A DNA stretch of 64,000 nt. It comes from Bacteroidales bacterium. Lineage in GTDB: Bacteria; Bacteroidota; Bacteroidia; Bacteroidales; B18-G4. A model generated the notes under the pieces. The model was not told the origin of the DNA. It did no database searches and worked only from the letters and a program-made list of their open reading frames with translations. This document shows positions 1 to 10,302 of this stretch, one piece after another. Both the position numbers and the translations under genes were made by a program. Positions within the stretch are counted from its first letter, which is position 1. Each line of letters starts with the position of its first letter. The stretch spans positions 104,581-168,580 of the forward strand of contig JAGYMZ010000002.1 in the NCBI GenBank assembly GCA_018400295.1. Direction: 5' to 3'.

Positions 1-729
1 GATGGTACCGTATCCCGTTTGAGCGTCGAAGCGGGAGAACGGGTAACGGGTGCCAGCCAGTTTTCAAGCGGCACGGAGATCATGCGCATAGCAAACCTGA
101 ATGCCATGGAAGCCGATGTGGAAGTGAATGAAAACGATATCGTACGTGTTTCATTGGGGGATACCTGTGAGATAGAAGTAGATGCTTATCTGAACAAGAA
201 ATTCCTTGGGGAAGTGGTTGAAATTGCTACCTCCGCTAACACAGAAGGGGTGAGTGCGGATCAGGTGACCAATTTTGATGTTAAGATCAAGGTATTCCCT
301 GGATCATATGCTGATCTTATTCCTGAAGGGAAACGAAATTTTTCCCCGCTTCGTCCGGGCATGTCCGCCACAGTGGAAATCCAAACGGAAACGGCCAGTA
401 ATAAACTCACGGTTCCCATTCAGGCAGTGACTACAAGGAAAGACACCTCTGAAAGCAGGGAATTTTCTGCCCCTCAGGAAGAAGGGGATGAAAATGCCCT
501 TATCGACGAGGATATGCAGGAGGTTGTTTTTTTATTCGTCGACGGGAAAGCTACATTGCAGGCTGTGACAACGGGAATCCAGGATGATAAATATATTGTG
601 GTTACGGAGGGCCTGGAGCATGGACAGGAGATCATTACCGGACCATACCGCGCAGTTTCCAAGCAGCTTAAGGATGGCGATGAGGTAAAAGCGGTGAAAA
701 AAGAAGATCTTTTTGAGGGCCGGAACTAA
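1..729 (+). CDS. Efflux RND transporter periplasmic adaptor subunit (HlyD/MFP family), 5' truncated by window edge
   Basis: Frame 1 is open from base 1. The translation (…DGTVSRLSVEAGERVTGASQFSSGTEIMRIANLNAMEADVEVNENDIV…) matches the barrel-sandwich/beta-barrel of MFP adaptors, with a C-terminal VTEGLEHGQEIITGPYRAVSKQLKDGDEV segment. Confidence 0.85.
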   Translation, partial: DGTVSRLSVEAGERVTGASQFSSGTEIMRIANLNAMEADVEVNENDIVRVSLGDTCEIEVDAYLNKKFLGEVVEIATSANTEGVSADQVTNFDVKIKVFPGSYADLIPEGKRNFSPLRPGMSATVEIQTETASNKLTVPIQAVTTRKDTSESREFSAPQEEGDENALIDEDMQEVVFLFVDGKATLQAVTTGIQDDKYIVVTEGLEHGQEIITGPYRAVSKQLKDGDEVKAVKKEDLFEGRN

Positions 730-758
730 GGCATCCCCTTTTTTCATAAATCAGTCAA

Positions 759-1466
759 ATGCTAATCTTACATATTGAAACGGCCACGCAGGTTTGTTCG
801 GTTTCGCTTTCGGAAGGCGACGATCTCATATCCATACGCGAAAGTACGGAACCCAATATTCATGCAAAAAAGGTAGCTCCGTTTATTGACGAGGTCTTAA
901 GGGAAGCCAACCGGCCGGCCCGTGATCTATCTGCTGTTGCCGTGAGTGGCGGGCCCGGTTCCTATACCGGTTTGCGCATCGGGGTTTCTTCCGCAAAAGG
1001 TATGTGTTATGCCCTGGATATCCCCCTGATCAGTATTCCCACGCTTATGGCTATGGCCCGGGGATTCCTGATGACAAACCGGAATGTCCTTCAGGGCCTG
1101 GCTTTGCCTCCTGTTCTTTGCCCAATGATTGACGCCCGGCGCATGGAAGTGTACACGGCAATGTATGATCCCGGTCTTGCTGTCATGAAGAAAATTCACG
1201 CGGAAATTATTCATGAACGTTCCTTTGAGGATTACACAGGGAATAATGTGCTGTTTATATTCGGTTCCGGTGCCGGAAAATGCAAACCCCTGCTTGAACA
1301 GAGACAAAATGTGGTTTTCATGGATGTTGCCGTTTCCTCAAAATTCATGATCCCTCTGGCTGTGGATAAATACAGACACGGATCTTTTGAAGACACCGCT
1401 TATTATGAGCCTTTCTATCTGAAGGAATTCCTTGCCGGTAAGCCGCGGGTTAAGGGTCTGGACTGA
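759..1466 (+). CDS. tsaB: tRNA threonylcarbamoyladenosine biosynthesis protein TsaB
   Basis: MLILHIETATQVCSVSLSEG start and AVSGGPGSYTGLRIGVSSAKGMCYALDIPL motif typical of TsaB; length 235 aa. Confidence 0.95.
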   Translation: MLILHIETATQVCSVSLSEGDDLISIRESTEPNIHAKKVAPFIDEVLREANRPARDLSAVAVSGGPGSYTGLRIGVSSAKGMCYALDIPLISIPTLMAMARGFLMTNRNVLQGLALPPVLCPMIDARRMEVYTAMYDPGLAVMKKIHAEIIHERSFEDYTGNNVLFIFGSGAGKCKPLLEQRQNVVFMDVAVSSKFMIPLAVDKYRHGSFEDTAYYEPFYLKEFLAGKPRVKGLD

Positions 1467-1478
1467 TCCTGGCTTTCT

Positions 1479-2381
1479 TTATTCCTGATGGATCGCTGTT
1501 TCTTTGTCATCACATGTATTGAATTCGAACTGAACGGTAATGTGCCTGATGTTGAACCTATCCCTGAGCGTATGCTCAATTTTCTTTAAAACCGGCCCTG
1601 TTTCTGATACCCGGATATCCTTTGCCAGTTTTGCATGGCATTCAAAATGAATGATGCGGTCGCTCAGGTTCCAGATGTGCACATGATGGATGTTTTCCAC
1701 TTCCGGCGTTCTTTCCAGTTCCAGTTTTATTTGGGATACGTCTATACTTTCCGGAACTCCCTGCATGAGTATGTCTACTGTTTTTTTCAGGATATGCCAG
1801 GTTTCTTTCATTATGTATAAACCGATCAGGATGGTGATGACCGGATCAACCCAGTAAATTTGATAAAAGTAAATGAGCACACCTCCAATGATGACTGCCA
1901 CCGAGGAAAGGGTATCACCGATAAGATGAAGATATGCGGATTTTATATTCAGGTTTCCCCTTGAACTTTTCCTGAGGAGCAGAACTGAAAATAGATTGGC
2001 CAGCAACCCGATCCCTGCAACAATGAACATGATCTGCCCTTTTATTGGTTCGGGATCCTGAAAGCGCTTTACGGCCTCAACAAAGAGAAATATGGAGATC
2101 ACGATAAGGACCAGGGAGTTCAGGAATGCAGCCAGTATCTCAATTCGTTTATAGCCAAAGGTTTTTCGTTTATTGGACGCTTTTTTGGCAATGCGGTTTG
2201 CTATGTAGGCAAGTAGGATCGCAAGGGTATCGCTGAGATTATGAAGTGCGTCGGATAATAATGCCAGGCTGTTGGATAGCAGGCCACCTATAAACTCAGC
2301 AATGGTTATGGCCAGGTTCAGAACTGTGGTGACCAGCAGGTTCCTGCTGCTGACGAATTCATGTCCCTCTCGTTCAGGCAT
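1479..2381 (-). CDS. Cation diffusion facilitator family transporter (CzcD-like)
   Basis: GGLLSNSLALLSDALHNLSDTLAILLAYIANRIAKK and HxxxD transmembrane motifs, plus a C-terminal cytoplasmic domain with HHVHIWNLSD. Confidence 0.93.
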   Translation of the reverse strand: MPEREGHEFVSSRNLLVTTVLNLAITIAEFIGGLLSNSLALLSDALHNLSDTLAILLAYIANRIAKKASNKRKTFGYKRIEILAAFLNSLVLIVISIFLFVEAVKRFQDPEPIKGQIMFIVAGIGLLANLFSVLLLRKSSRGNLNIKSAYLHLIGDTLSSVAVIIGGVLIYFYQIYWVDPVITILIGLYIMKETWHILKKTVDILMQGVPESIDVSQIKLELERTPEVENIHHVHIWNLSDRIIHFECHAKLAKDIRVSETGPVLKKIEHTLRDRFNIRHITVQFEFNTCDDKETAIHQE

Positions 2382-2571
2382 CAGATAAAATTAAATAATT
2401 ATCAGCAATCATCATTGCATGCACACAACAATTTCCCATTTTCCTTTGCAAATGCTTCACTGCTTTCCCTGAAAGCAAACCAGTCCGGCGGCCAGGAGGA
2501 AAAAACCCCAGGCCTGTGATCTTCAATGCTGTCCGTTCAAATTTTTTGCGGTTTTCAGGGCCGGAGCCAGA

Positions 2572-2841
2572 TCATTTCATTCTGCCTATGGCGCAACTCA
2601 CGTAACTTCTGACCCTGCTCTTCAGGTTTTTGTCCCCTTTTTCAGGGTATCCGAGTTTTGCCAGCTTTCCGGTGAAAAGGTCTTTCATTTCCTCATCGGC
2701 TTCATAATCTATGGAGACATTCCCTTCATCCGGGTTTACTTTTACGTTCTTTACTTCGGGGTATTTTGAAAGCTCATGACGAATGGTATTGGCACATCCG
2801 TGGCATTTAATATTTTCGATGTTCAGATTTAGTGATTTCAT
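2572..2841 (-). CDS. Heavy-metal-associated (HMA) domain copper chaperone-like protein
   Basis: MKSLNLNIENIKCHGCANTIRHELSKYPEVKNVKVNPDEGNVSIDY: HMA fold with CxxC metal site. Confidence 0.85.
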   Translation of the reverse strand: MKSLNLNIENIKCHGCANTIRHELSKYPEVKNVKVNPDEGNVSIDYEADEEMKDLFTGKLAKLGYPEKGDKNLKSRVRSYVSCAIGRMK

Positions 2842-2875
2842 AGGATATTTTTGTTTAAATATGGCATGAACAATA

Positions 2876-4675
2876 TCATTTTTTCAGTGTTTCGGTCACT
2901 TCACCGCAACGAAGCATCATGTCGCCATAGTATGGATTGGCTATGATATTTTCCTGGCTGAGCCAATATGCCCCGCGGTCGTTGTCTGCCATAGGGCAGA
3001 ACTGGACATAAACTTTTTCCTGACCGGTGCTGAATGTTCTTGCGGCTTGTATCATCGCATTGGAGAAGGATTTGAAGTGCTTCCGCTGAATATCAATGCT
3101 GGGGGCGCTTTGTATTTTCTGCCCCTCTTCTTCAAGTGTAGCATATACATGCGACCAGTGGTCGCGGTGCTCTTTTTCCAGTGAGGTTTTGAGCCGGCCG
3201 GCTCCTTCGAGGGCTTGAAGAAACGCTTCTGCCTTTTTTGATGCCGCCGGCTTGTCTGCACGAATCAGGGCGTTTTTCAATTGGTAATAGTGGTCCTGGA
3301 TCTTGTTGAACTGTCTGGAAAATTTATCCGGCACCATTAAGGTATCTTCTTTATGCGCAGTATGTTCTGTATGGTCTTCTGTTCCATCTTCCACGTGATT
3401 GTGCATGCCCGCCGGCTTCCCGGAGGGCGCCGGATTCATCATGCTTTTCTTGTTTTGCAACTGGGCAGCGGCATCCAATGTGAATGAACCGTTTGTGACC
3501 ACGTATTCTCCTTCCTGAAGTCCTTCAAGAATGACGTAAGATTTTCCAAGATCCTGACCAATTGTTACTTCCCTGTATTCGAACATATTGCTGTCCCCGT
3601 TTCCGGGTGCCACATATACCACCGAACGGGTACCGGTCCACATGACTGCCGATGCGGGTATTGCAAGGACCTTTTCCTGTGTTTCAGGGGATGTTGTCAA
3701 TTCCCCGGTGACGAACATTTCCGGTTTGAGCATGCCGCCGGTGTTGGGTATTTCCGCCCTGACCCTGGCGGTCCTTTTTTTTGCATCGATCAACGGATCT
3801 ATATAAGTGATCTCAGAGGAAAATACCTTACCCGGAAGGGATCGCATGCGTATTTCAACCTGGTCGCCCGGATGTATGAACGGGAGTTCCTCTTCATATG
3901 CGTCGAATATTACCCACAATTTATCGAGGTTGGCGATGGTGTAAAGGACGGCCCCACCGGTCACATAACTTCCTTCTGATATGTTTTTATCCAGAACGTA
4001 TCCTGTGATTTCGGCTTTGATATCAATGGTTTCGTGAACCCTGCCACTTTCCAGGATCTCAGAGATCTGCTCACCGGAAAGTTTCCAGTTGGTCATTTTT
4101 TGTTTTGCCGCTTGCAGAAGGGCCGGGTTGGATTTTCTGACCTTGTATCCTTCCAGCAATTCTTTTTGTGCAGATATGAAGTCCGGGGAATATACCGAAG
4201 CCAGTGTTTGTCCTTTCAATACTTTTTCTCCTTCATATTCAACGAAAAGTTTTTCTATACGGCCTGAGAAATGAATGGCCTGTGATTTTACCTCACGCTC
4301 ATCCGGCTGGATCTTTCCCTGCAACCGTAATGTAGTTTCCGGATCCACGTATTGAACGCGCTGTGTTTGAATACCGGCCAGTTTTATTGCCTGGTCTGAC
4401 AAGGTCAATTGCGTATCGTTTTCACGGGTTGATCCTGACTCCAGTGGTATCAGTTCCATACCGCAAATGGGGCAGTCGCCGGGTTCCGGTTGCTGGATTT
4501 GAGGGTGCATGGAACATGTCCAGGTGGTTGGGGCTTCCGCCCGGAATTCCTCTGTTTTTATCTCCCCGCTATCCTGGCCTTTTGTGCCTCCGAACAGGAT
4601 CCAGCCCAAAAAAATACCGGCGGCCAGGATCAATGCATAACCAAGGATGTTTCTATATTTTTTAATGATTTTCAT
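2876..4675 (-). CDS. Heavy-metal efflux RND periplasmic adaptor (CusB-like) with N-terminal heavy-metal-binding domain and C-terminal DUF3347-like domain
   Basis: TWTCSMHPQIQQPEPGDCPICGMELIPL (metal-binding domain), MFP core, C-terminal helical HYYQLKNALIRADKPAASKKAEAFLQAL region. Confidence 0.9.
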   Translation of the reverse strand: MKIIKKYRNILGYALILAAGIFLGWILFGGTKGQDSGEIKTEEFRAEAPTTWTCSMHPQIQQPEPGDCPICGMELIPLESGSTRENDTQLTLSDQAIKLAGIQTQRVQYVDPETTLRLQGKIQPDEREVKSQAIHFSGRIEKLFVEYEGEKVLKGQTLASVYSPDFISAQKELLEGYKVRKSNPALLQAAKQKMTNWKLSGEQISEILESGRVHETIDIKAEITGYVLDKNISEGSYVTGGAVLYTIANLDKLWVIFDAYEEELPFIHPGDQVEIRMRSLPGKVFSSEITYIDPLIDAKKRTARVRAEIPNTGGMLKPEMFVTGELTTSPETQEKVLAIPASAVMWTGTRSVVYVAPGNGDSNMFEYREVTIGQDLGKSYVILEGLQEGEYVVTNGSFTLDAAAQLQNKKSMMNPAPSGKPAGMHNHVEDGTEDHTEHTAHKEDTLMVPDKFSRQFNKIQDHYYQLKNALIRADKPAASKKAEAFLQALEGAGRLKTSLEKEHRDHWSHVYATLEEEGQKIQSAPSIDIQRKHFKSFSNAMIQAARTFSTGQEKVYVQFCPMADNDRGAYWLSQENIIANPYYGDMMLRCGEVTETLKK

Positions 4676-5942
4676 GGTGTTGGCTTTTTATAGGTTCAAT
4701 ATCCGGATTGCCCGATATATATTCGAAATATGCAATGGCGGAATGGTAACCGGTCAGGGCTTTTTCAAGCTTCAATGCATAGCGGTAAAGGACCTGTTGG
4801 ATCTCCATCACTTCATCATATTTTTTCCCGGTAGCTGAATATTCCGACAAAAGCAATTGCATCACCTGGTCTGCTTTATGGTATTGCGCTGAATAAAGAT
4901 CAAGGTCCCGCCTGGATCTTTTGTAGTTTGATAAAAAACGCTCATATTCCGATCGCAGGTTGTTTGTTGTGGCATTGATCCGGAGCTGTGCCCTGTTTTC
5001 ATTGAGTTCGCTTTTTTTGATCCCGGATGTGTATTTTTTCTGAAACACCGGTAATTTTATACTGAGCATCGGCATGATCGCATCGTTCCCGTTCCCGGCC
5101 GGGTCAGCATCCGGTCTTTTACCAATGATCACATAATCCAGTCCCAGTCCTATATCCGGGAATGCCCGCTTCTTTGCCAACCGTGTTTTTTCGGTGGATA
5201 CTTGCAGATCGAGGCGCCTGGCCTTTAGCTGCGGGTTGTTGTTTGTTCTGTGATGGAAGTCCTGACCCTCAATGGCATATTCCAGGGTATCGGGGGTATG
5301 CAGGGATATATCAGTGTCGCGGTTCAGCAAAAGATTAAACGCTGCGGTGAGCTGTGTGCTGTCGTCCCTTAAGGTTTCCAGCCTCGCCTGCTTGTCTTGT
5401 TGCTCCATTTGTATCCTGAGGATATCCGCCATTCCGGTTTCCCCGGTCTCGTATTTTTTGACAGCGATCTGTTCCAGGATGTTCAGGGTATGGATCATTT
5501 TTTCGGTGATCCCGATCTCCTTTTGGTTCAGGTATAATTCAAACCATCGCTTTTTTATCTGGTACACAAGCCTGTTTCTGGCCTCCATATAGTCTTCATA
5601 ACGGGAAGATGCAAGCAGGGATGTTATCTCCTTACGCAATTTCAGGCTTCCGAACCAGGGGAACATCTGGGATAATGAAAATCTTGCCCGTTGCGGACCT
5701 GTGCGTGTTTCCACGGGGCTGACGAAGATACCCGCCGATAATTGCGGATCCGGAAGGGAGGCCGAACCCCTGATCTCCCGGAGGGCCATTTCATATTCTT
5801 TATAGGTTGCGTTCAGTCCCGGATTATTCGCAATACCCGTTTCGATGTATTTATCCAATGCGGTTTCCTGGGCAGCGGTAAAAAGCGGCAGCAGAACGGC
5901 CATGTAAAACCCCATGTGTTTTAAAATATTGAATGTTTTCAT
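4662..5942 (-). CDS. TolC family outer membrane efflux protein
   Basis: Signal peptide, long helical repeats, located between the CusB and CusA homologues; overlaps the adaptor gene by 14 bp. Confidence 0.88.
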   Translation of the reverse strand: MKTFNILKHMGFYMAVLLPLFTAAQETALDKYIETGIANNPGLNATYKEYEMALREIRGSASLPDPQLSAGIFVSPVETRTGPQRARFSLSQMFPWFGSLKLRKEITSLLASSRYEDYMEARNRLVYQIKKRWFELYLNQKEIGITEKMIHTLNILEQIAVKKYETGETGMADILRIQMEQQDKQARLETLRDDSTQLTAAFNLLLNRDTDISLHTPDTLEYAIEGQDFHHRTNNNPQLKARRLDLQVSTEKTRLAKKRAFPDIGLGLDYVIIGKRPDADPAGNGNDAIMPMLSIKLPVFQKKYTSGIKKSELNENRAQLRINATTNNLRSEYERFLSNYKRSRRDLDLYSAQYHKADQVMQLLLSEYSATGKKYDEVMEIQQVLYRYALKLEKALTGYHSAIAYFEYISGNPDIEPIKSQHHENH

Positions 5943-8900
5943 GCTGAACCTCCTTTCGTCAATGTTTTTTCTTTCCAGGCAGAAAAAACAACCGGGATCA
6001 CAAAAAGTGTGATGATCTCTATGGCCATGCCACCGAAAATCGGGATGGCCATGGGAATCATGACATCCGATCCTTTACCGGTTGAGCTCAGTATGGGCAA
6101 CAGGGCCAGTATGGTTGTGGCCGTGGTCATCAGGCAGGGGCGTACCCGTTTTGATCCGGCCTCGATCACGGATTTGCGGACATTTTCTATGGTGGTTGGT
6201 TTGTTTTTTTTGAAAACCTGACGAAGGTATGTTGTCATGATCACCCCATCATCTGTGGCTATTCCAAACAAAGCAATAAAGCCGACCCACACGGCCACAC
6301 TCAGGTATACCGTTTCCATCCGGAACAGCTCCCGCAAATTTTTCCCGAACATTGAAAAATCCATAAACCAGTTCTGGCCAAAGAACCAAATCATAATGAA
6401 GCCACCGGCGAAGGCGACTATTACACCGCTGAAAACGAGAAATGTAGAGGGAAGGTTTCTGAACTGAAAATACAAGATAAGGATCACAATGCAAAAAACG
6501 AGCGGGATAATATACAGCAGCCTTTTTTCCGCCCTGACCTGATTTTCATAATTGCCTGTAAACTGATAGCTAATGCCCTGCGGTAACCGGATATTTCCTG
6601 TCCGGAGCTCTTCATCGATCCATGCCCTGGCATTTTCGACAATTTCAATCTCTGAAAACCCTTTTTGTTTATCAAAGATGACGTAGGAGATCAGAAATGT
6701 GTTTTCGCTTTTTATTACCTGGGGCCCGCGTACATATTTCAGATGGGCGATTTCAGAAAGGGGAACGGAAATCCCTTTACTTACAGGTATTAAGATCTTT
6801 TCCAGTGCATCCGGACTGTTTCTCAGTTCCCGCGGATACCTGACCCGGATGGGATAACGTTCCCTTCCTTCAACGGTCATACCAAGCGTTTTGCCACCGA
6901 TGGCCACCTCAATGTATTGTTGTACTTTACCGATGGACAGTCCGTACCGGCCGATTTGCTTCCTGTCGATGTGTATTTCTATGTAGGGTTTTCCGACAAC
7001 CCGTTCGGCGAACACCGATTTTTCCTTTATTCCAGGCAGGTTTTTCAGGGATCCTTCCAGGGCGATGCCGAATTTTTCAAGCGAATCCAGGTTGTTACCC
7101 ATCAACCGGATGCCCATGGGTGCCCTCATGCCGGTTTGCAGCATAACCAGCCGTGTTTCAATGGGCTGCAGTTTTGGTGCAGAGGTCACCCCTGGCAGGT
7201 TGGTTGTCCGGACGATCTCATCCCAGATATCATCGGGCGACCGGATCTCATCCCGCCACTGACGGAAATATTTCCCGTTACGGTCGGGGATAAGATCGCC
7301 CTGGCTGTCCCTGGCAAATTCCCCGGATCCATCGACCCTGAAACGGATCCTGCGGCCATTTTCATCGAGCTTGTATTCGCTTTTATAGTTTATCACATTT
7401 TCGTACATGGAGAGCGGTGCAGGATCAAGGGAAGAGCTAACGCGGCCGGCCTTTCCGACAACCATTTCCACTTCCGGAATGGATGCCACCGCCATGTCCA
7501 GTTGCTGCAACACTCGCTTGTTTTCCTCTATTCCGGAATGAGGCATGGAAGTGGGCATCAGGAGGAATGATCCTTCATCCAGTGACGGCATGAATTCTTT
7601 AGGGGTGCCGGGGAATTCATGATATAAGGTAGTCCATGCTGTGGTGTTTCTCACATTCAAACCCGCATATTCAAGTCCGTCGGCCACGAACCCAAAAACC
7701 CTGCCGAATCCCAGCCAAATGACCAGTCCCCAGATAACCAGCAAAGCCGGTACAGCAATGAACAGGGGTTTGTTTCGCAGGGCCCAATGCAAAATCTTCT
7801 TGTAATATCTTATGAATATCAAAAAGACGGAAAGAAGCAGGCCAATGAGGATGAAAATAAAGAAATAATTGCTGAAATAAGGGCTGGAAACACCCAGGGG
7901 CATCCATTCATAGGTTAGTATGTATAATATACCCAGCGCGATGAGCAGCATATTGATCATGGAGGTCCTGCCTATCAGGCCTGGCTTGATTAACGAGATC
8001 AGGTTGAATACTCCGAGCGCGGTGATGATCAATCCACCCCAGGGGTTGACCATGATCAGTGTAAAAATTCCGAGGCCGATCAGTGCACCGTTCAGAATTT
8101 TCCTCATGGACTTTTTGGTGACCCTGACCGAAAAAAGGATGTGTGCCAGGGCAGGAAGAATAATGATGGCCACAATGATGGACGCGAACAGGACAAAGGT
8201 TTTGGTGAAGGCCAGCGGCCTGAAAAGTTTTCCTTCGGCACCTTCGAGTGCAAAAACAGGGATAAAGCTGATGATCGTGGTGGCAATGGCAGTGAGCACG
8301 GCCGGGGCCACCTCAATACTTGCCTCATAAACCTTCTGCCGCACAGTTTTCTTCTTGTCCCCGGTTTTTATATGCCGTATCATATTTTCCGTAAGAACGA
8401 TGCCAACGTCGACGATCGTCCCGATAGCGATAGCGATCCCGGAGAGTGCCACAATATTTGCATCCACATGGAAATATTTCATGGCGATAAAGCTCATAAG
8501 TATGGCCACCGGGATAAGGAATGAAATAAGCAGGGAAGCCCTGAGGTTCATTACCATTATTATGATGACGATGATGGTGATGATGATCTCGAGGCTGAGC
8601 GCTTTTTCCAGTGTTCCGAGTGTCTCTTTGATCAGGGCAGTGCGGTCGTAAAACGGTACGATCCTTACGCTTGATTTTTTACCGTTTTCAAGTGTTTTGG
8701 AAGGCAAGCCCGGCGTGATCTCTTGTATTTTTTCCTTGACGTTGTTGATAACTTCCAGCGGATTGGCGCCATACCTTGCCACAACAACACCGCCTGCTGT
8801 TTCAGCCCCCATTTTATCCAGGATGCCTCTTCTTTCCGCAGGGCCATAGGATACCATAGCAATGTCCCTGACCCTGACCGGGGTATTGTCCGTAACTTGA

Positions 8901-9697
8901 ACCACGGTCTGTTCAAGATCCTCCAGGTTCTTGACATATCCGATCCCGCGGATGAAGTATTCGGCTTTATTGATCTCCATTGTCCGGGCGCCGACATCCA
9001 GGTTTGATTGCTGTACTGCATTGATCAGCTGGTCCAGGGAAATATTATATGCACTCATGGCATCGGGGTTCACATCGATCTGGTATTCCTTTACATAACC
9101 TCCGATGGAAGCCACTTCAGCCACTCCTTTGGATGAACTGAGCGCATATTTTACGTAAAAATCCTGGATGCTCCTTAACTCGTGGAGATCCCATCCACCG
9201 GTCAGGTTCCCGTCTTCGTCCCTGCCCTCCAGGGTATACCAGAATATTTGCCCCAGGGCAGTTGCATCCGGACCGAGGGAAGGCCGGACCCCTTCAGGCA
9301 ACAGATTTCCGGGCAGGGAACTGAGCTTTTCCAGTATGCGGGTCCGGCTCCAGTAAAAATCAATGCGCTCTTCAAAGATCACGTAAATGCTTGAGAAACC
9401 GAACATAGAGGAACTCCGGATGGTTTTAACACCGGAGATGCCCAAAAGCGCGGTTGTCAGAGGGTACGTTATCTGGTCTTCAATATCCTGTGGGGAGCGC
9501 CCCCGCCAGGGAGTAAATACGATCTGTTGGTTTTCTCCAAGGTCAGGTATGGCATCCACGGGTACCGGGTTGCGGGGAAAAGGGTCCAGGTCCCAGTTAA
9601 ATGGTGCCGTTGCTATCCCCCCAACGATAAAGAATACTAATATTATAGCCGTTACCAGCTTATTGTCAAGAAAAAAGCGTATGATCCTGGTCAACAT
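5939..9697 (-). CDS. CusA/CzcA family heavy-metal efflux RND permease (1252 aa)
   Basis: DAIPDLGENQQIVFTPWRGRSPQDIEDQITYPLTTALLGISGVKTIRSSSMFGFSSIYVIFEE, GIAIAIGTIVDVGIVLTENMIRH, GIATDDGVIMTTYL motifs; 4-bp overlap with the TolC gene. Confidence 0.95.
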   Translation of the reverse strand: MLTRIIRFFLDNKLVTAIILVFFIVGGIATAPFNWDLDPFPRNPVPVDAIPDLGENQQIVFTPWRGRSPQDIEDQITYPLTTALLGISGVKTIRSSSMFGFSSIYVIFEERIDFYWSRTRILEKLSSLPGNLLPEGVRPSLGPDATALGQIFWYTLEGRDEDGNLTGGWDLHELRSIQDFYVKYALSSSKGVAEVASIGGYVKEYQIDVNPDAMSAYNISLDQLINAVQQSNLDVGARTMEINKAEYFIRGIGYVKNLEDLEQTVVQVTDNTPVRVRDIAMVSYGPAERRGILDKMGAETAGGVVVARYGANPLEVINNVKEKIQEITPGLPSKTLENGKKSSVRIVPFYDRTALIKETLGTLEKALSLEIIITIIVIIIMVMNLRASLLISFLIPVAILMSFIAMKYFHVDANIVALSGIAIAIGTIVDVGIVLTENMIRHIKTGDKKKTVRQKVYEASIEVAPAVLTAIATTIISFIPVFALEGAEGKLFRPLAFTKTFVLFASIIVAIIILPALAHILFSVRVTKKSMRKILNGALIGLGIFTLIMVNPWGGLIITALGVFNLISLIKPGLIGRTSMINMLLIALGILYILTYEWMPLGVSSPYFSNYFFIFILIGLLLSVFLIFIRYYKKILHWALRNKPLFIAVPALLVIWGLVIWLGFGRVFGFVADGLEYAGLNVRNTTAWTTLYHEFPGTPKEFMPSLDEGSFLLMPTSMPHSGIEENKRVLQQLDMAVASIPEVEMVVGKAGRVSSSLDPAPLSMYENVINYKSEYKLDENGRRIRFRVDGSGEFARDSQGDLIPDRNGKYFRQWRDEIRSPDDIWDEIVRTTNLPGVTSAPKLQPIETRLVMLQTGMRAPMGIRLMGNNLDSLEKFGIALEGSLKNLPGIKEKSVFAERVVGKPYIEIHIDRKQIGRYGLSIGKVQQYIEVAIGGKTLGMTVEGRERYPIRVRYPRELRNSPDALEKILIPVSKGISVPLSEIAHLKYVRGPQVIKSENTFLISYVIFDKQKGFSEIEIVENARAWIDEELRTGNIRLPQGISYQFTGNYENQVRAEKRLLYIIPLVFCIVILILYFQFRNLPSTFLVFSGVIVAFAGGFIMIWFFGQNWFMDFSMFGKNLRELFRMETVYLSVAVWVGFIALFGIATDDGVIMTTYLRQVFKKNKPTTIENVRKSVIEAGSKRVRPCLMTTATTILALLPILSSTGKGSDVMIPMAIPIFGGMAIEIITLFVIPVVFSAWKEKTLTKGGSA

Positions 9698-9792
9698 TTC
9701 TGAACATCATTTGGTATTCATACAATGAATTTTCAAGCTGCACGTCACAGGAGTACCTGTGCATATCAGCTTCTGAGCTTATGAAATACCAA

Positions 9793-10302
9793 TCAAAGCC
9801 GGAATGACTGAAAAAACAGCTGTATATTTTTGATGGTCGCGGGCAGGGCATCAACCAACCTGACCGTTTTTCCCGGAGCCTTGTGAAAAGGATCAACAGA
9901 GATCGAAAGTAGTCCCGGTTCAACATTAAAACAGGTGGCGGGTTGGATGGTAACGGATGGGGGTGAAATAAAATCCGATTCCACTTTAAAACTCAGGGTT
10001 TCGTCGTGGCAGCAATCGCAGGTTGATCCGCAGCAACTGCCGGCGTTCCCGAAAAGGGCAACATCATGGAGGGAATTTCCGGAATAATGTTTATTGATGG
10101 TTATTCCGGAAGTAGCTATGGTCAGCAACAAAGCCATAAAAACAAATTTTCCTTTTCTGATGTTGTTTTTCATAGGTTTAACCGAAGCAGAACATCCGGG
10201 AACCGAATGCAATAGCGGTTCATTTTTATTGTTTTTACCTTCTTTAAAAAACAATTCGCATTTATTATTGTTCAGTGTCCGGGAGGATTTGAAGTCTTTC
10301 AT
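9793..10302 (-). CDS. Small Cys-rich secreted/membrane protein, HYC_CC_PP-like
   Basis: ATG at 10302 (MKDFKSSRTLNNN…) overlaps the TonB receptor stop by 4 bp. Signal/TM segment FVFMALLLTIATSGITI followed by GNAGSCCGSTCDCCHDETLSFKVESDFISPP. Confidence 0.6.
   Translation of the reverse strand: MKDFKSSRTLNNNKCELFFKEGKNNKNEPLLHSVPGCSASVKPMKNNIRKGKFVFMALLLTIATSGITINKHYSGNSLHDVALFGNAGSCCGSTCDCCHDETLSFKVESDFISPPSVTIQPATCFNVEPGLLSISVDPFHKAPGKTVRLVDALPATIKNIQLFFQSFRL

Noticed and set aside
2436-2571. Short minus-strand open frame ending …FRESSEAFAKENGKLLCACNDDC* after the HMA gene
   Set aside because: No start codon and an in-frame stop upstream; could be a gene relic but too short to support.
6917-7570. 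217-aa ORF on + strand
   Set aside because: Antisense to cusA/czcA; no domain.
8550-8595. GATGATG-rich low-complexity stretch resembling a microsatellite
   Set aside because: Encodes the hydrophobic EIIITIIVIIIMVM helix of CusA/CzcA on the minus strand; codon-driven.
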